Assembly (NCBI GenBank): GCA_963714325.1 | Contig: CAVQOB010000006.1 | Location: forward strand, 193,458 to 257,457 | Length of the DNA: 64,000 nucleotides | Direction of reading: 5' to 3' | From: CAVQOB01 sp963714325 | Lineage (GTDB): Bacteria; Pseudomonadota; Alphaproteobacteria; Rhizobiales; Hyphomicrobiaceae | Part shown: piece after piece, positions 37,019-45,919 of the stretch | Numbering within the stretch: the first letter of the stretch is position 1 | How the letters are laid out: every line of letters starts with the position of its first letter | The notes under the pieces: model-generated | Seen by the model: the letters and a program-made list of their open reading frames with translations, nothing else | What the model was told of the DNA's origin: nothing | Databases searched by the model: none | Program-made: the position numbers and the translations under genes

Positions 37019-37657
37019 TCAATTCGGAAAGCGCCGCTTGATTTCGGCGATTTCGTCGGGTGAAAGAAGGCGCAATTTTTCGTGTCTCAGCATCAGATAA
37101 AGGCGGGCGGTTTCTTCCAATTCCTCGATGGCATCGGTGGCGGCAGCAAGAGTGGTGCCGGCGACCACCGGGCCATGATTGGCGAGCAGAATGGCGTGGT
37201 GTTCTGCGGCCAGGACGCCGACGGCTTGCGCCAGTTTTTCATCTCCGGGCGGGAAATAGGGCGCCAATGCCAGCGCGCCGACGCGCATGATGGAATAGGC
37301 CGTCATCGGCGGCAGGACATTCACAGGGTCCAATCCGTGCAGGCACGAGACTGCAACCGAATGCGTGGAATGGAGGTGCACGACGGCGCCGGCCTTTGGA
37401 CGCTTGGCGTACATCGTCGCGTGCAGAAAGGCTTCCTTGGTTGGCTTGTCGCCGCTGAGCAGCGTGCCGCTTGCATCGAGACGCGACAATCGCGTGGGAT
37501 CGAGCGTGCCGAGGGACGATCCCGTCGGCGTCATCAACCACCCGCCGTCGTCAAGCCGCACCGAGATGTTACCGGTCGAGCCATGCGTCAGGCCGCGGCT
37601 GAACAGCGATGCGCCTGTTGTGCAGATGGCGTCGCGGCTTTTTGATTCGCCACTCAC
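37019..37657 (-). CDS. Class II aldolase/adducin family protein (3-oxo-tetronate 4-phosphate decarboxylase-like)
   Basis: Zinc-dependent class II aldolase-fold enzyme, 212 residues, with metal ligands in HLHSTHS and LANHGPVV and the catalytic acid in TKEAFLH. In OtnC-type enzymes this fold decarboxylates 3-oxo-tetronate 4-phosphate. The start is a GTG that overlaps the stop of the upstream kinase (GTGA), with GGGAG before it, so the two are translationally coupled; this pairing with an OtnK-type kinase is the main support for the assignment. A fuculose-phosphate-like aldolase is the alternative. Confidence 0.88.
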   Translation of the reverse strand: MSGESKSRDAICTTGASLFSRGLTHGSTGNISVRLDDGGWLMTPTGSSLGTLDPTRLSRLDASGTLLSGDKPTKEAFLHATMYAKRPKAGAVVHLHSTHSVAVSCLHGLDPVNVLPPMTAYSIMRVGALALAPYFPPGDEKLAQAVGVLAAEHHAILLANHGPVVAGTTLAAATDAIEELEETARLYLMLRHEKLRLLSPDEIAEIKRRFPN

Positions 37658-38919
37658 GTCAGCTTCTCCCACGCCTTGAGGAAGAAATCGGGTGCGCCAA
37701 AGTTGCCGGATTTGAGTGCGAGAACGAGATCTGTTCCACCGATGCTGCGCGTCCACGGCACCCCCGGATCAATCTCGGGGCCAATTTCGAGCGCCGTCAC
37801 GCCAAGGCCATTGACCACCGCGCCCGATGTCTCGCCGCCGGCGACGATGAGGCGCGTGAAGCCGTTGGCGACAAGATTTTTGGCAACGGCCGCTAAGATG
37901 CGTTCGACCAAAGCGCCGGCTTCGTCGCGGCCGAGCTTCTCCTGCACCTTTTGAATCGTCTCCGGATCGGCACTCGAATAGATCAGGATGGGCCGTTCGG
38001 CCGGTTGCGCTTGCGCCCAGCCAGAGACGGATTGTTCGGTCGTCGTGCCTCTGGCGATGTCGAGCGCGTCGAGTTTCATGTGCGGGACGCCCGATGTGAT
38101 CGCCGCTTCCACCTGCCCGCGTGTCGCGGCACTGCACGAGCCCGCGAGAATAGCCGCGCGGCCGGCCGGCGCATTCATTTGCGTCGGCGCTGGCGTGGAT
38201 TTCATCAATCCCTGACGGACGAAGTTGGCGGGCAGGCCAAGTGCAACACCGGATCCGCCAGTGATCAGCTTCATATCGGCGACAGCCGTGCCCATGTCGA
38301 CCAGATGCTTGTCGGTGATGGCGTCCACAACAACGTATCGCTCTCCGCGCTTGCGGGCTTCAGCAATGGCTGTGCTGATGGCGTCGGCGCCCTTGTCGAC
38401 AATCGTGAAAGGGACGAGGCCGACCTTATGCTGGGTCTGACGGGCAAGGACGCGAACCAGATTGCTATCGCGCATTGGCGTCAGCGGGTGATCCTTCATC
38501 GGGCTTTCGGCGAGTGGTACATCGCCGGCGAAGAGATTACCAAGATAGACCGTGCGCTTGTTGGTCGGGAACGCCGGGCAGACGATCGCCAGATCTGCTC
38601 CGACGCGATTGGCGAGCGCGTCGGCGACTGGGCCGATGTTGCCCTTGTCGGTCGAATCGAAGGTCGAGCAGTATTTGAAGAAGAGTTGTTTGGCGCCGCG
38701 GGCCAGCAACGCGTCGGCGGTGGCGAGCGACATGGCGACGGCTTCGGCGGACGGGTTCGTGCGCGACTTCAGCGCGACGACGACGGCGTCGAAGCCGTCG
38801 AGTTTCGTGGTCGCGTCGGGCACCTGCATCACTTGCAGCGTCCGCATGCCGGCGCGCGTCAGCATCAGCGCCAGGTCGGTCGCCCCGGTCAAATCATCAG
38901 CGATACATCCGAGCAGCAT
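37654..38919 (-). CDS. Four-carbon acid sugar kinase family protein (OtnK/DUF1537)
   Basis: ATP-dependent kinase that phosphorylates 3-oxo-tetronate or a related acid sugar. The 421-residue protein has both family halves: the N-terminal substrate domain beginning GCIADDLTGATDLALMLTRAG and including FFKYCSTFDSTDKGNIGP and CPAFPTNKRTVY, and the C-terminal nucleotide domain with VAGGETSGAVVNGLGV and PGVPWTRSIGGTDLVLALKSGNFG. It overlaps the aldolase gene by 4 bp. The expected isomerase (OtnI) is not in the neighbourhood. Confidence 0.92.
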   Translation of the reverse strand: MLLGCIADDLTGATDLALMLTRAGMRTLQVMQVPDATTKLDGFDAVVVALKSRTNPSAEAVAMSLATADALLARGAKQLFFKYCSTFDSTDKGNIGPVADALANRVGADLAIVCPAFPTNKRTVYLGNLFAGDVPLAESPMKDHPLTPMRDSNLVRVLARQTQHKVGLVPFTIVDKGADAISTAIAEARKRGERYVVVDAITDKHLVDMGTAVADMKLITGGSGVALGLPANFVRQGLMKSTPAPTQMNAPAGRAAILAGSCSAATRGQVEAAITSGVPHMKLDALDIARGTTTEQSVSGWAQAQPAERPILIYSSADPETIQKVQEKLGRDEAGALVERILAAVAKNLVANGFTRLIVAGGETSGAVVNGLGVTALEIGPEIDPGVPWTRSIGGTDLVLALKSGNFGAPDFFLKAWEKLT

Positions 38920-39043
38920 TTTTCACACCCGGCCGCTGGACCAGGCTCCCCTCATGTCAGACTGGACGCTTGTAGCATGCCGCACTCGACTTACCAGTCG
39001 GTAGCCGGTGGCCTGGCCGATCGAATGGCGGACATGATGGTAA

Positions 39044-39120
39044 TGGCGGTCCCGGCAGGGGTCGAACCCGCGGCCTTCGCGTTCGAAGCGCGACGCTCTA
39101 TCCAGCTGAGCTACGGAACC
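39044..39120 (-). tRNA. tRNA-Arg, anticodon TCG
   Basis: A full 77-nt cloverleaf on the minus strand with encoded CCA. The acceptor arm pairs GGTTCCG with CGGGACC (one G-U), D-arm region AGCTCAGCTGGATAGAGC, anticodon stem TCGCG/CGCGA closing the loop CTTCGAA, so the anticodon is TCG (reads CGA). The T-arm contains GGTTCGACCCC. It lies between the kinase gene and the broken LysE gene. Confidence 0.95.
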
Positions 39121-39184
39121 ATTGTGGCCATTGCAGCGTCCTTCTAGCAGGACATCAGGCGCTTGGGAATGGACGTTACGGAGC

Positions 39185-39820
39185 TCAATTCCGGCTTGAG
39201 AGTGCCAATCGGCAGGCGAGGCCGACAAACACAGCGGCAAGGATGTATTGCGGCCATCGTGCGAATGGGGTGGGCCGGCTGATGTGGCCACGCAATTGTT
39301 TCGCGGCCAAGATCACTGCGCCGTTCACAATCAATCCGATCAGGTTCAGAACTGTTGCCAGCACAAGGATCTGCAGTGCCACGTTGCCGTTTTCGGGCCT
39401 GATGAATTGCGGCAGTAAGGCCAGCATGAACAGAACCATTTTTGGATTGAGCAGATTGGTCAGCAGCCCCTGCGTAAACATCCGCGCCAGGGAATGCTTC
39501 GGTTCTCGATGCGATGGCAGTGACCGCAGCGTAGGCACTTCCCGGATCGTTGTCTACGCGAGATAGAGAAGATTCGCAGCATCCACCCACCGCACGAAAT
39601 CGTAGGCGAAAGGCACCACCAGGAATAGCTGAGATAGCCCGAGGGCAACCGCTATGGCATGAACATATGTCCCGGCCTGAATGCCGGCCAGCGTCGCAAA
39701 TCTGGCCGCGTGTCCTTGATTGACGCTGCGCGATGCGATCAGCAGCATGTCCGGTCCCGGCGTCGCCGTCAGTGCGATGCAAGCGGTGGCAAAGAGCAGC
39801 AAGGTGGCAAAATCGGGCAT
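39185..39820 (-). pseudogene. LysE-family exporter with an in-frame amber stop
   Basis: Amino-acid or threonine-type exporter of the LysE/RhtB family, 211 codons. The first 88 codons (TACIALTATPGPDMLLIASR and two membrane segments) end at a TAG at 39554-39556 after NLLYLA. Translation beyond it stays in the same frame and continues the family (TTIREVP, then FTQGLLTNLLNPKMVLFML and three more hydrophobic segments). LysE relatives usually have YLAW here, so the TAG is best explained as TGG to TAG. The gene should be non-functional unless the amber codon is suppressed. Confidence 0.88.
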
Positions 39821-39904
39821 CGATCAGACTCCAGTCGCTCTTGGTGGCAGCGCTGCATACTAGTTGTCTGCTGGCTATTTGCCTTCTGGCCTAACGCTTC
39901 GCAA

Positions 39905-40801
39905 TCAATGCCTGCTGTCGTGGTCAAAAGCGCCCAGTCGAGTTGCATGCCGGCGCACCAGCTCTAGTCCGAGGGCGGTTGGCCGCAACGCCGGCGCGCG
40001 ATCATAAATCTCAATTCCTGCGCGCGCGCCAAAAATGCGTTTGCCGTAACAAATGAGGCTTTCAACCGACTGCATGATGAAGACAATGACCGGCAGGACA
40101 TCGGCGTAGGCGCGCTCCGCTTCGTCCTCGCGGCCCGCCTCGAGCAGGCGCCAGATCGCAACCGAACGATCGATCGTATCCGGGGCAAGGATCATGCCGG
40201 AACAGCCCGAGCGCCAGTTATCCGTCAACTCAAGGCCGCCGCGGCCATTGAGGACGGGGACGCGGCCAGCCGTCGCGTCGATCACGCCCTTGATATCAAC
40301 CACCGGCCCTTCGCCTTTCAACAGCCGGACATTGGGATGTTGCGTAACGAGGTCGCGGATTTCGTCGGCCGTTAAGCCGCGCCCCATATAGGCCGGCGCG
40401 TTCTGGATTGCGACCGGCAGCGTCGTTGCGTCAGCGATGCGCCCAAAGAACCGGATATACTCGGCGCCCGCGAACGCACCGACCGCCGGTGGTTGCAGGA
40501 TCACGTAGGCCGCCCTGACACTTTCGGCGTGCCGCACTTGCGCGATCTGCTCTGCGACGGAGTTGCCATAGATCGTGAAGTAGGTTGGAAGGCGACCGCT
40601 GACATCATCCGCCACCCAATCCATCACCTGCCGCCTTTCGGCTTCTGTGAGTTTAGAAACCTCGGTCGCAAGGCCCAGTGCGCCGATGGCTGCGGCGTTG
40701 CAACCGAGGCAGATTTCCACCTGGCGTCGCATCGCCGCTCGGTCCAATGTCTCGTCCTTGTTGAAAAGGGCGTAAAGGATGGCATGGATGCCCTTGTGCA
40801 T
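39905..40801 (-). CDS. DapA-superfamily lyase/aldolase (dihydrodipicolinate synthase family)
   Basis: TIM-barrel class I aldolase or lyase using a Schiff-base lysine. The 298-residue protein has the active Lys162 in RLLKGEG and GRGGLELTDNW typical of non-lysine-biosynthetic members. At the site of the usual catalytic Tyr (YNxP) it reads QNAP (residues about 133-136), so Gln replaces Tyr; this argues against a true dihydrodipicolinate synthase. Given the sugar-acid kinase cluster on the other side of the tRNA, a 2-keto-acid aldolase or dehydratase role is likely, but the substrate is open. Confidence 0.88.
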   Translation of the reverse strand: MHKGIHAILYALFNKDETLDRAAMRRQVEICLGCNAAAIGALGLATEVSKLTEAERRQVMDWVADDVSGRLPTYFTIYGNSVAEQIAQVRHAESVRAAYVILQPPAVGAFAGAEYIRFFGRIADATTLPVAIQNAPAYMGRGLTADEIRDLVTQHPNVRLLKGEGPVVDIKGVIDATAGRVPVLNGRGGLELTDNWRSGCSGMILAPDTIDRSVAIWRLLEAGREDEAERAYADVLPVIVFIMQSVESLICYGKRIFGARAGIEIYDRAPALRPTALGLELVRRHATRLGAFDHDSRH

Positions 40802-40839
40802 CTGATGATCTCTCGAGCGAAGCGCGCAAGTTGAAAGTC

Positions 40840-41685
40840 TCAGGGTACAATGCCGGTTGCCGTCAGGCCACGGTCTTCGCGACGCAACCGTGTTAGTTCA
40901 CCAAGTCCTTCGCGAAATCCGAGCGGCGGTAGGATGACCACAGCGGCGCCCGATGGCATGGCCACACGGAACTCGATTCCCTGTCCCTGCCAAAGCTGCG
41001 TTGCAACATCCGCACTGACCGCCACTTCGGCCTCCATCAGGCATCCGCTGCTCATGCATTGGTCGAACGGTTCGCGGACGACCCGGCCCGGCAGCAATAG
41101 CGAAAGGGCGTCACCGCCGGTCAATGCCTGCTCTACAAAAACGCGCCACAATACGATCTCGCGGCCAGCCACGGCATCGATGACAAAGTGGGAAACAACG
41201 CGGCCGCCGTCAGCCCCATCGGCACCACGCAGCACGTCCGCTCGAATGAGCGCACAGCGTTGACGGGTGCCGACACGGCCGCAACGGATGTCCCAGGCGC
41301 CAATGGTCCGATGCAAGCGCGGCGGCAGTGTGTGTGCCAGACCATCGCTACTCTCAACGGACAGTGCGGGGACTGTAGCACCCCAAGGCCACGACCAAAT
41401 CCCATCGTCGAACGCATGGTGCGTCATCGCACAGACCCGCACCGACCAGCTTTGCCGTAGTCGATATCCGGCGAACGTTTCGCCGAGTTTGCCAACCAGT
41501 GACTTCAATCGGTCGCAGGTGGACCGCCTTGGCCCGCGCGGCAGCGCGCGCTCGAACGGCGCTGCGGCTTCACTCTGCATCGCCGCGACAAAATGAGAGC
41601 GCCCAGGCGAATGACCAGCGTCTATCGGTTGCGCCGCTGTTAGCGCGCCCACTATCAAGCCTGCCGCCATCCCCATGCGACGCAT
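40840..41685 (-). CDS. Exported IalB-like (invasion-associated locus B) protein
   Basis: Predicted periplasmic protein of 281 residues with a signal peptide (MRRMGMAAGLIVGALTAAQP). The second half resembles the IalB domain: GAWDIRCGRVGTRQRCALI with two Cys, a beta-rich middle, then CMSSGCLMEAEV with another Cys pair, followed by ILPPLGFREGLGELTRLR. The first half is unlike anything I recognise. In other alphaproteobacteria IalB proteins are periplasmic proteins tied to envelope or host interaction; here the role is unknown. Confidence 0.6.
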   Translation of the reverse strand: MRRMGMAAGLIVGALTAAQPIDAGHSPGRSHFVAAMQSEAAAPFERALPRGPRRSTCDRLKSLVGKLGETFAGYRLRQSWSVRVCAMTHHAFDDGIWSWPWGATVPALSVESSDGLAHTLPPRLHRTIGAWDIRCGRVGTRQRCALIRADVLRGADGADGGRVVSHFVIDAVAGREIVLWRVFVEQALTGGDALSLLLPGRVVREPFDQCMSSGCLMEAEVAVSADVATQLWQGQGIEFRVAMPSGAAVVILPPLGFREGLGELTRLRREDRGLTATGIVP

Positions 41686-41758
41686 AGCGCAGACACCCCC
41701 CGATTCCCACATCCCAGGCTAGCCGATGATCGCATCGGTCCGATAGTGCCCGGCGGTA

Positions 41759-43018
41759 TCAGTCAAGCGCTAACCGTCGCCGGGCTTCTGCGAGGAGTTC
41801 CTCCCGACCAGGGGCAAAGTCCCGGGCGATCCACCAATCTTCAAGACGGCTCAACATTGCTCCCAGCCGTGCATCGGCGGTCATGCCTTCCGCCATCAAG
41901 TCGTTGCCGCTGACTGGAAACGTTGGCCGCGACCACCGCTCCGGCAAGGTCAACTGTTCACGCCAAGCGCGATTACTCGGCGCGGCTCCGGACCGGGCCC
42001 AGGCCGTGAGTGTCGCTGCCCTGAAAGCCGCTGCTCCTTGCCGGTAAAGCGCAGACTTGGCGTCGCTGGGGGCGACCGCGTCGCCAACAAGCAGCGCCGA
42101 CGTCGCGGCAAATTCCAGCGCCTTGATCTCGTCCCGCGACAAGCGCAGTCGTGCGCCGAGGCGCAACGCATCCTCCCGTGTTTGAACCGCAAGCGCCGCC
42201 AGCCTCAACATCGGGTCAGGCGGGTAGCCCACAGCCTGTTCAATGCCAATCAACCTTTCCAGTCCAGATGGCGCGGCAACCAGCCCCAGGATCGGCGTAA
42301 GATAGCCATGCGTCTGCATCGCGTCGACGATCGGCATCACTGCATCGGCCACAAGCAGCTTCAGCAATTCCACCCGAATGCGTTCAGCCGACAGTTGCCC
42401 AATTCCTGCTCGCTCTGCGTCGCAGGCGGCAAGGCCCTCGGCATCGAGACGGCCAGCCGAGAGTTCCGCCGAGAACCGGAAGAATCGCAAGGTCCGCAAA
42501 TAGTCTTCACGAATGCGTTGACGCGCATCGCCGATGAAACGCACTCGCCGCGCAGCTAGGTCGGACATGCCATCGGTGAAATCGTAAACGGTCCCCGCGC
42601 CGTCACAGAACAGCGCATTGATCGTGAAATCGCGGCGCAGTGCATCCTCGCGCCAATTGGTCGTGAAGGCGACGGTGGCGCGACGGCCATCGGTCGCGAT
42701 ATCACGGCGCAACGTTGTCACTTCATGCGCGGTATGATTGACCATCACCGTCACCGTGCCGTGATCGATTCCAGTCGGGATTGTTTTGAGATGCGCCGCC
42801 TGCGCCGCAGCAATGGTCTGCTCGGGCGTTGCCGTCGTCGCGATATCAATATCACTAATCGACCGGCCGATCAGCGCATCCCGAACCGTTCCGCCAACGA
42901 CACGAGCCGCATGCCCTTGCGCGGCGAGTGACGCCAAAACCACTTGTGTCTCGGCCTTGGCAAGCCAAGCCGCGCCGGCTAGCCGGCGATGATGGATCTG
43001 AGACTGCCTCGTGGTCAT
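41759..43018 (-). CDS. CCA tRNA nucleotidyltransferase/poly(A) polymerase family
   Basis: Adds or repairs the 3' CCA end of tRNAs. The 419-residue protein has the class II head-domain motif ARVVGGTVRDALIG followed by SDIDIATTATPEQ (DxD metal site), then VNHTAHEVTTLRRD and FTINALFCDGAG, and the RNA-binding neck FVGDARQRIREDYLRTLRFFRF-like block near 170-190. It is the last gene of a three-gene unit with a NUDIX hydrolase and a DUF6111 protein, an order conserved in many Hyphomicrobiales as I recall. Confidence 0.95.
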   Translation of the reverse strand: MTTRQSQIHHRRLAGAAWLAKAETQVVLASLAAQGHAARVVGGTVRDALIGRSISDIDIATTATPEQTIAAAQAAHLKTIPTGIDHGTVTVMVNHTAHEVTTLRRDIATDGRRATVAFTTNWREDALRRDFTINALFCDGAGTVYDFTDGMSDLAARRVRFIGDARQRIREDYLRTLRFFRFSAELSAGRLDAEGLAACDAERAGIGQLSAERIRVELLKLLVADAVMPIVDAMQTHGYLTPILGLVAAPSGLERLIGIEQAVGYPPDPMLRLAALAVQTREDALRLGARLRLSRDEIKALEFAATSALLVGDAVAPSDAKSALYRQGAAAFRAATLTAWARSGAAPSNRAWREQLTLPERWSRPTFPVSGNDLMAEGMTADARLGAMLSRLEDWWIARDFAPGREELLAEARRRLALD

Positions 43019-43039
43019 GATGGTCGCTCTGCCGCCACG

Positions 43040-43306
43040 TCAGCGCATGCGGCCCGGTTCAATCTTGCCGTCCTTCAACACGGTAGGCTCATAGACTTGG
43101 CCCGGTTTGCCGCCAGAAACGTCACCGAACAGAACTAGCGTTGCAATGACGGCAAAGGCGCCTGCTACAAATAACCAGATCAGCGGCGCTTCATTCAGCA
43201 CCTGCGACGCCGGCGCGCCGTCTCGCCGCATTAGCATCATATAGGCCACGTAAGCCGCCGCTGGCATCAGAAACAGAACGACATTTTCAACGACGACCCG
43301 GATCAT
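43040..43306 (-). CDS. DUF6111 family small membrane protein
   Basis: Small inner-membrane protein of unknown function, 88 residues with two hydrophobic segments (about 5-24 and 42-60) and a polar C-terminal tail GKPGQVYEPTVLKDGKIEPGRMR. It overlaps the end of the NUDIX gene by 4 bp and precedes the CCA transferase gene by 21 bp, so it is translated from the same message. Confidence 0.85.
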   Translation of the reverse strand: MIRVVVENVVLFLMPAAAYVAYMMLMRRDGAPASQVLNEAPLIWLFVAGAFAVIATLVLFGDVSGGKPGQVYEPTVLKDGKIEPGRMR

Positions 43307-43962
43307 TCGAACATCAGCCTCTCATGCAGGTTCCGTAGCATACCAGCCGTCGCGCCCCAGATATAGCGATCACCGTACGGCATCGCCCAGAACGCGCGTT
43401 GACGGCCTCGCCATTCCCGCAAGTGGTGCTGATGGTTGTTGACGTCCATCAGGAACGCCAACGGCACTTCAAACGCATCTGCTACTTCGCCCTCGTGCAG
43501 AGCCAGCGTGAACCCAGGTTTGACCAACCCGACCACCGGCGTAATGGCAAACCCGGTTCCGGTTCGATAACCGTCAAGGAAGCCGATCACCTCGACATGC
43601 GCGCGGCTAAGGCCGATTTCTTCCTCGGCCTCGCGTAGCGCGGTTTCAACTGGCGAACCATCTTCTGGGTCCTCACGCCCACCTGGAAAAGCGATTTGTC
43701 CGGCGTGCTTCGTCAGATGATCGGTGCGTTGCGTTAGCAGCACAGTCAATTCCGACCGCAGCACGATCGGCACCAGGACGGCAGCTGGACGCGGGGTTTC
43801 CATGACAGCCAGATCCGCGCTCAGCTCTGGATTAAGATCCCAGTCGCTGCGACCATGCGCCCGCCCGGAATTGGGATCGAATAGCGTATCGGCTGGCCGC
43901 GTATGCAGCCTAGATGCGATACGCTCGCGAAATCCGCGCTCGGAGAAAAGCGATCCAGCCAT
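43303..43962 (-). CDS. CoA pyrophosphatase-like NUDIX hydrolase
   Basis: Hydrolyses CoA or related nucleoside diphosphate derivatives. The ATG chosen has GGGAGA 6 nt upstream and gives 219 residues. It has the UPF0035 (CoA-recognition) motif LLTQRTDHLTKHAGQIAFPGG directly followed by the NUDIX helix ending REAEEEIGL. The coupled DUF6111 and CCA-transferase genes form a processing-type operon. No membrane or signal segment. Confidence 0.92.
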   Translation of the reverse strand: MAGSLFSERGFRERIASRLHTRPADTLFDPNSGRAHGRSDWDLNPELSADLAVMETPRPAAVLVPIVLRSELTVLLTQRTDHLTKHAGQIAFPGGREDPEDGSPVETALREAEEEIGLSRAHVEVIGFLDGYRTGTGFAITPVVGLVKPGFTLALHEGEVADAFEVPLAFLMDVNNHQHHLREWRGRQRAFWAMPYGDRYIWGATAGMLRNLHERLMFE

Positions 43963-44038
43963 GATTCTCCCGCCATTCATCCCGCGAGCTTATGGCTGGC
44001 GGCGGAACCCTTGGCAATCCCGTTTGCCGGAACGGAGT

Positions 44039-44926
44039 TTACCGTTGGCATGTCGGACAATAAAAGGTCGAACGTCCGGCTTGTACTTTGCGTTTGATGA
44101 CCCCTACACACCCCATACGTCGGCATTTTTCACCAGCCCTTCCATAGACGTCGAAGGCATGCTGGAAATAGCCGAGACCGCCCTCCGCATTCTTGTAATC
44201 CCTGAGCGTCGATCCACCCGCGCCGATCGCCTCTTTGAGGACAGAGATGATGGCCGGCACCAGACGATCAGCGCCGGGCCTTGGTTTTCCTGACCGGTCG
44301 GTGAGGCGGTTCGACCGTGTCAACGGTGACAACTCCGCCCGCCATAGTGCCTCCGATACGTAGATGTTGCCTAGCCCTGCGATGATCCTCTGATCGAGCA
44401 GGAAGGCCTTGAGGTGGGTCTTGCGGCCGTGTGCACGAGAAGCGATAAAGTCTGCGGTCAGGGCACCATTGAGCGGCTCAATACCTAGGTCGGCGAACAG
44501 CTCATGCGTTGCGAGGGCGCCTGGTTCGATCATGATCATATAGCCGAAGCGGCGCGCGTCGTTGTAGGTGACGGTCGCTCCGCCCGACATATGAAACACA
44601 ACATGATCGTGCTTGTCGTGCGAACCTGCATCTTGCGCAAACTCACCGAGTTGGCGTGCATTGGCGCCGCCGAGTTCCGAAATCGTAAACCGCCCGCTCA
44701 TGCCGAGATGCATCGCGAGTGTCTCACCGCCTTCGATATGCGCGACGAGATACTTCGCACGGCGCTCCAGCGAAACGAGCCGGCGGCCTTCAAGGCGCTT
44801 GGAAAAGTTGTCGGGAAAGGGAAAACGCAAGTCTTTCCGCCGTTGTTCTACGCGTTCAAAGCGGCGGCCCTGCATGACCGGGACGAGCCCGCGCCGTACC
44901 GTCTCGACTTCAGGGAGTTCAGGCAC
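44039..44926 (-). CDS. mutM: Formamidopyrimidine-DNA glycosylase MutM/Fpg
   Basis: Base-excision repair glycosylase/AP lyase for oxidised purines. The N-terminal proline nucleophile and Glu of MPELPEVETVRRGL are intact, the catalytic Lys58 lies in RRAKYL, the helix-two-turns-helix has GLGNIYVSEALWRA, and the C-terminal zinc finger has four Cys (CRRMGC ... CPTC) ending in QR. At 295 residues it is normal length. The usual alphaproteobacterial neighbours ubiE, ubiB and coaBC are absent here. Confidence 0.97.
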   Translation of the reverse strand: MPELPEVETVRRGLVPVMQGRRFERVEQRRKDLRFPFPDNFSKRLEGRRLVSLERRAKYLVAHIEGGETLAMHLGMSGRFTISELGGANARQLGEFAQDAGSHDKHDHVVFHMSGGATVTYNDARRFGYMIMIEPGALATHELFADLGIEPLNGALTADFIASRAHGRKTHLKAFLLDQRIIAGLGNIYVSEALWRAELSPLTRSNRLTDRSGKPRPGADRLVPAIISVLKEAIGAGGSTLRDYKNAEGGLGYFQHAFDVYGRAGEKCRRMGCVGVIKRKVQAGRSTFYCPTCQR

Positions 44927-45088
44927 AGCAGCTCCTTGCGTGCGGTGTTAGGCTTGGCGAAGTAACACGCGGTGGCGTCAAACACCTGAACGGTTTGATG
45001 TGACCAGCACCAGCCCTTCTATTCCAGTTGCCAGCGGCGTGCGAGAGTGGGAGGATTCAAGCGACCTCGTCGCAAAGGAGCGCCCGCC

Positions 45089-45682
45089 ATGCCCCCCAAG
45101 CACCCAGCCGCAACTGCCGTCACTGCTCTCGCCATGCCGGCGCAAGACGAATTGACGGCGGAACTGAAGGCGTATTTCGAAAAATGTCAGGAAAAGCTCG
45201 GGTTTGTCCCGAACGTGCTCAAGGCCTACGCTTTTGACAATGGTAAGCTCAAAGCCTTCATCGATATGGTCGACGACCTGATGCTGGCCGACAGCGGCTT
45301 GACAAAGCTTGAGCGCGAGATGATCGCCGTGGCGGTGTCGGCGGTCAATCACTGCCATTATTGCCTGACGGCGCATGGCGCCGCCGTCCGCCAACGGGCG
45401 AAAAGCAATGACTTCGGCGAGGTCGTCGCTCAGAACTGGCGCGCTGCTGAGCTGCCCAAACGCCAAATCGCGATGCTCGAATTCTCCGTCAAACTGACTG
45501 AACATCCCGACAAGATGGTCGAAGCCGACCGGCAGGCACTCCGGGATGAGGGCTTTACTGACCGAGATATCTGGGACGTCGCCGCCGTCGCCGCCTTTTA
45601 CAACATGTCCAACCGCATGGCAGCCGCAACCGAAATGCGCCCCAACCGCGAGTATCACGCCATGGCCCGTGTCAAGGGCTGA
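45089..45682 (+). CDS. AhpD-like peroxidase-related enzyme (carboxymuconolactone decarboxylase fold)
   Basis: Alkylhydroperoxidase-like protein of 197 residues. The redox pair C89-H-Y-C92 with His96 (NHCHYCLTAHGAAVR) is the AhpD active site. The surrounding N-terminal FEKCQEKLGFVPNVLKAYAFD and C-terminal DRDIWDVAAVAAFYNMSNRMA fit the peroxidase-related family. The ATG is preceded by AAAGGAG; a longer start adds 14 unrelated residues. Likely reduces peroxides in the cytosol; partner unknown. Divergent from mutM. Confidence 0.92.
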   Translation: MPPKHPAATAVTALAMPAQDELTAELKAYFEKCQEKLGFVPNVLKAYAFDNGKLKAFIDMVDDLMLADSGLTKLEREMIAVAVSAVNHCHYCLTAHGAAVRQRAKSNDFGEVVAQNWRAAELPKRQIAMLEFSVKLTEHPDKMVEADRQALRDEGFTDRDIWDVAAVAAFYNMSNRMAAATEMRPNREYHAMARVKG

Positions 45683-45819
45683 TTCCGACTTTGGCCGATC
45701 CGCTGGCCTGGCTGCTACTTCGGCAACCGAAGGGTTGGCGGACGACGCCCGCGTTCACGCCCGGGAACGAAATCTGTAACGCGCTGTTATCATAAGTGTT
45801 AATGGTGTGGCCGTTCTAC

Positions 45820-45828
45820 TTATCCACA
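45820..45828 (+). promoter_or_regulatory. Isolated perfect DnaA box
   Basis: TTATCCACA, an exact match to the DnaA-binding consensus, lies in a local AT-rich patch of the 237-bp gap between the AhpD-like gene and the helical-repeat gene. It may be chance, a DnaA titration site or a regulatory box. No cluster of boxes and no hemE or dnaA gene is near, so I do not call an origin. Confidence 0.3.
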
Positions 45829-45919
45829 GGATATCCAGTCTTTGCTAGGTTACGAACGCCGTGAGCTTTTCGCGGCGACCCCCGGGCCGACTGGCCTGGC
45901 AATCTGGAAGTCGGCGGGA

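Noticed and set aside
39044..39120. Integrated element at the tRNA-Arg gene
   Set aside because: No integrase, no duplicated tRNA 3' end and no phage-like genes were seen next to it.
45683..45919. Chromosomal replication origin
   Set aside because: Only a single DnaA box is visible, with no hemE, dnaA or parAB nearby.
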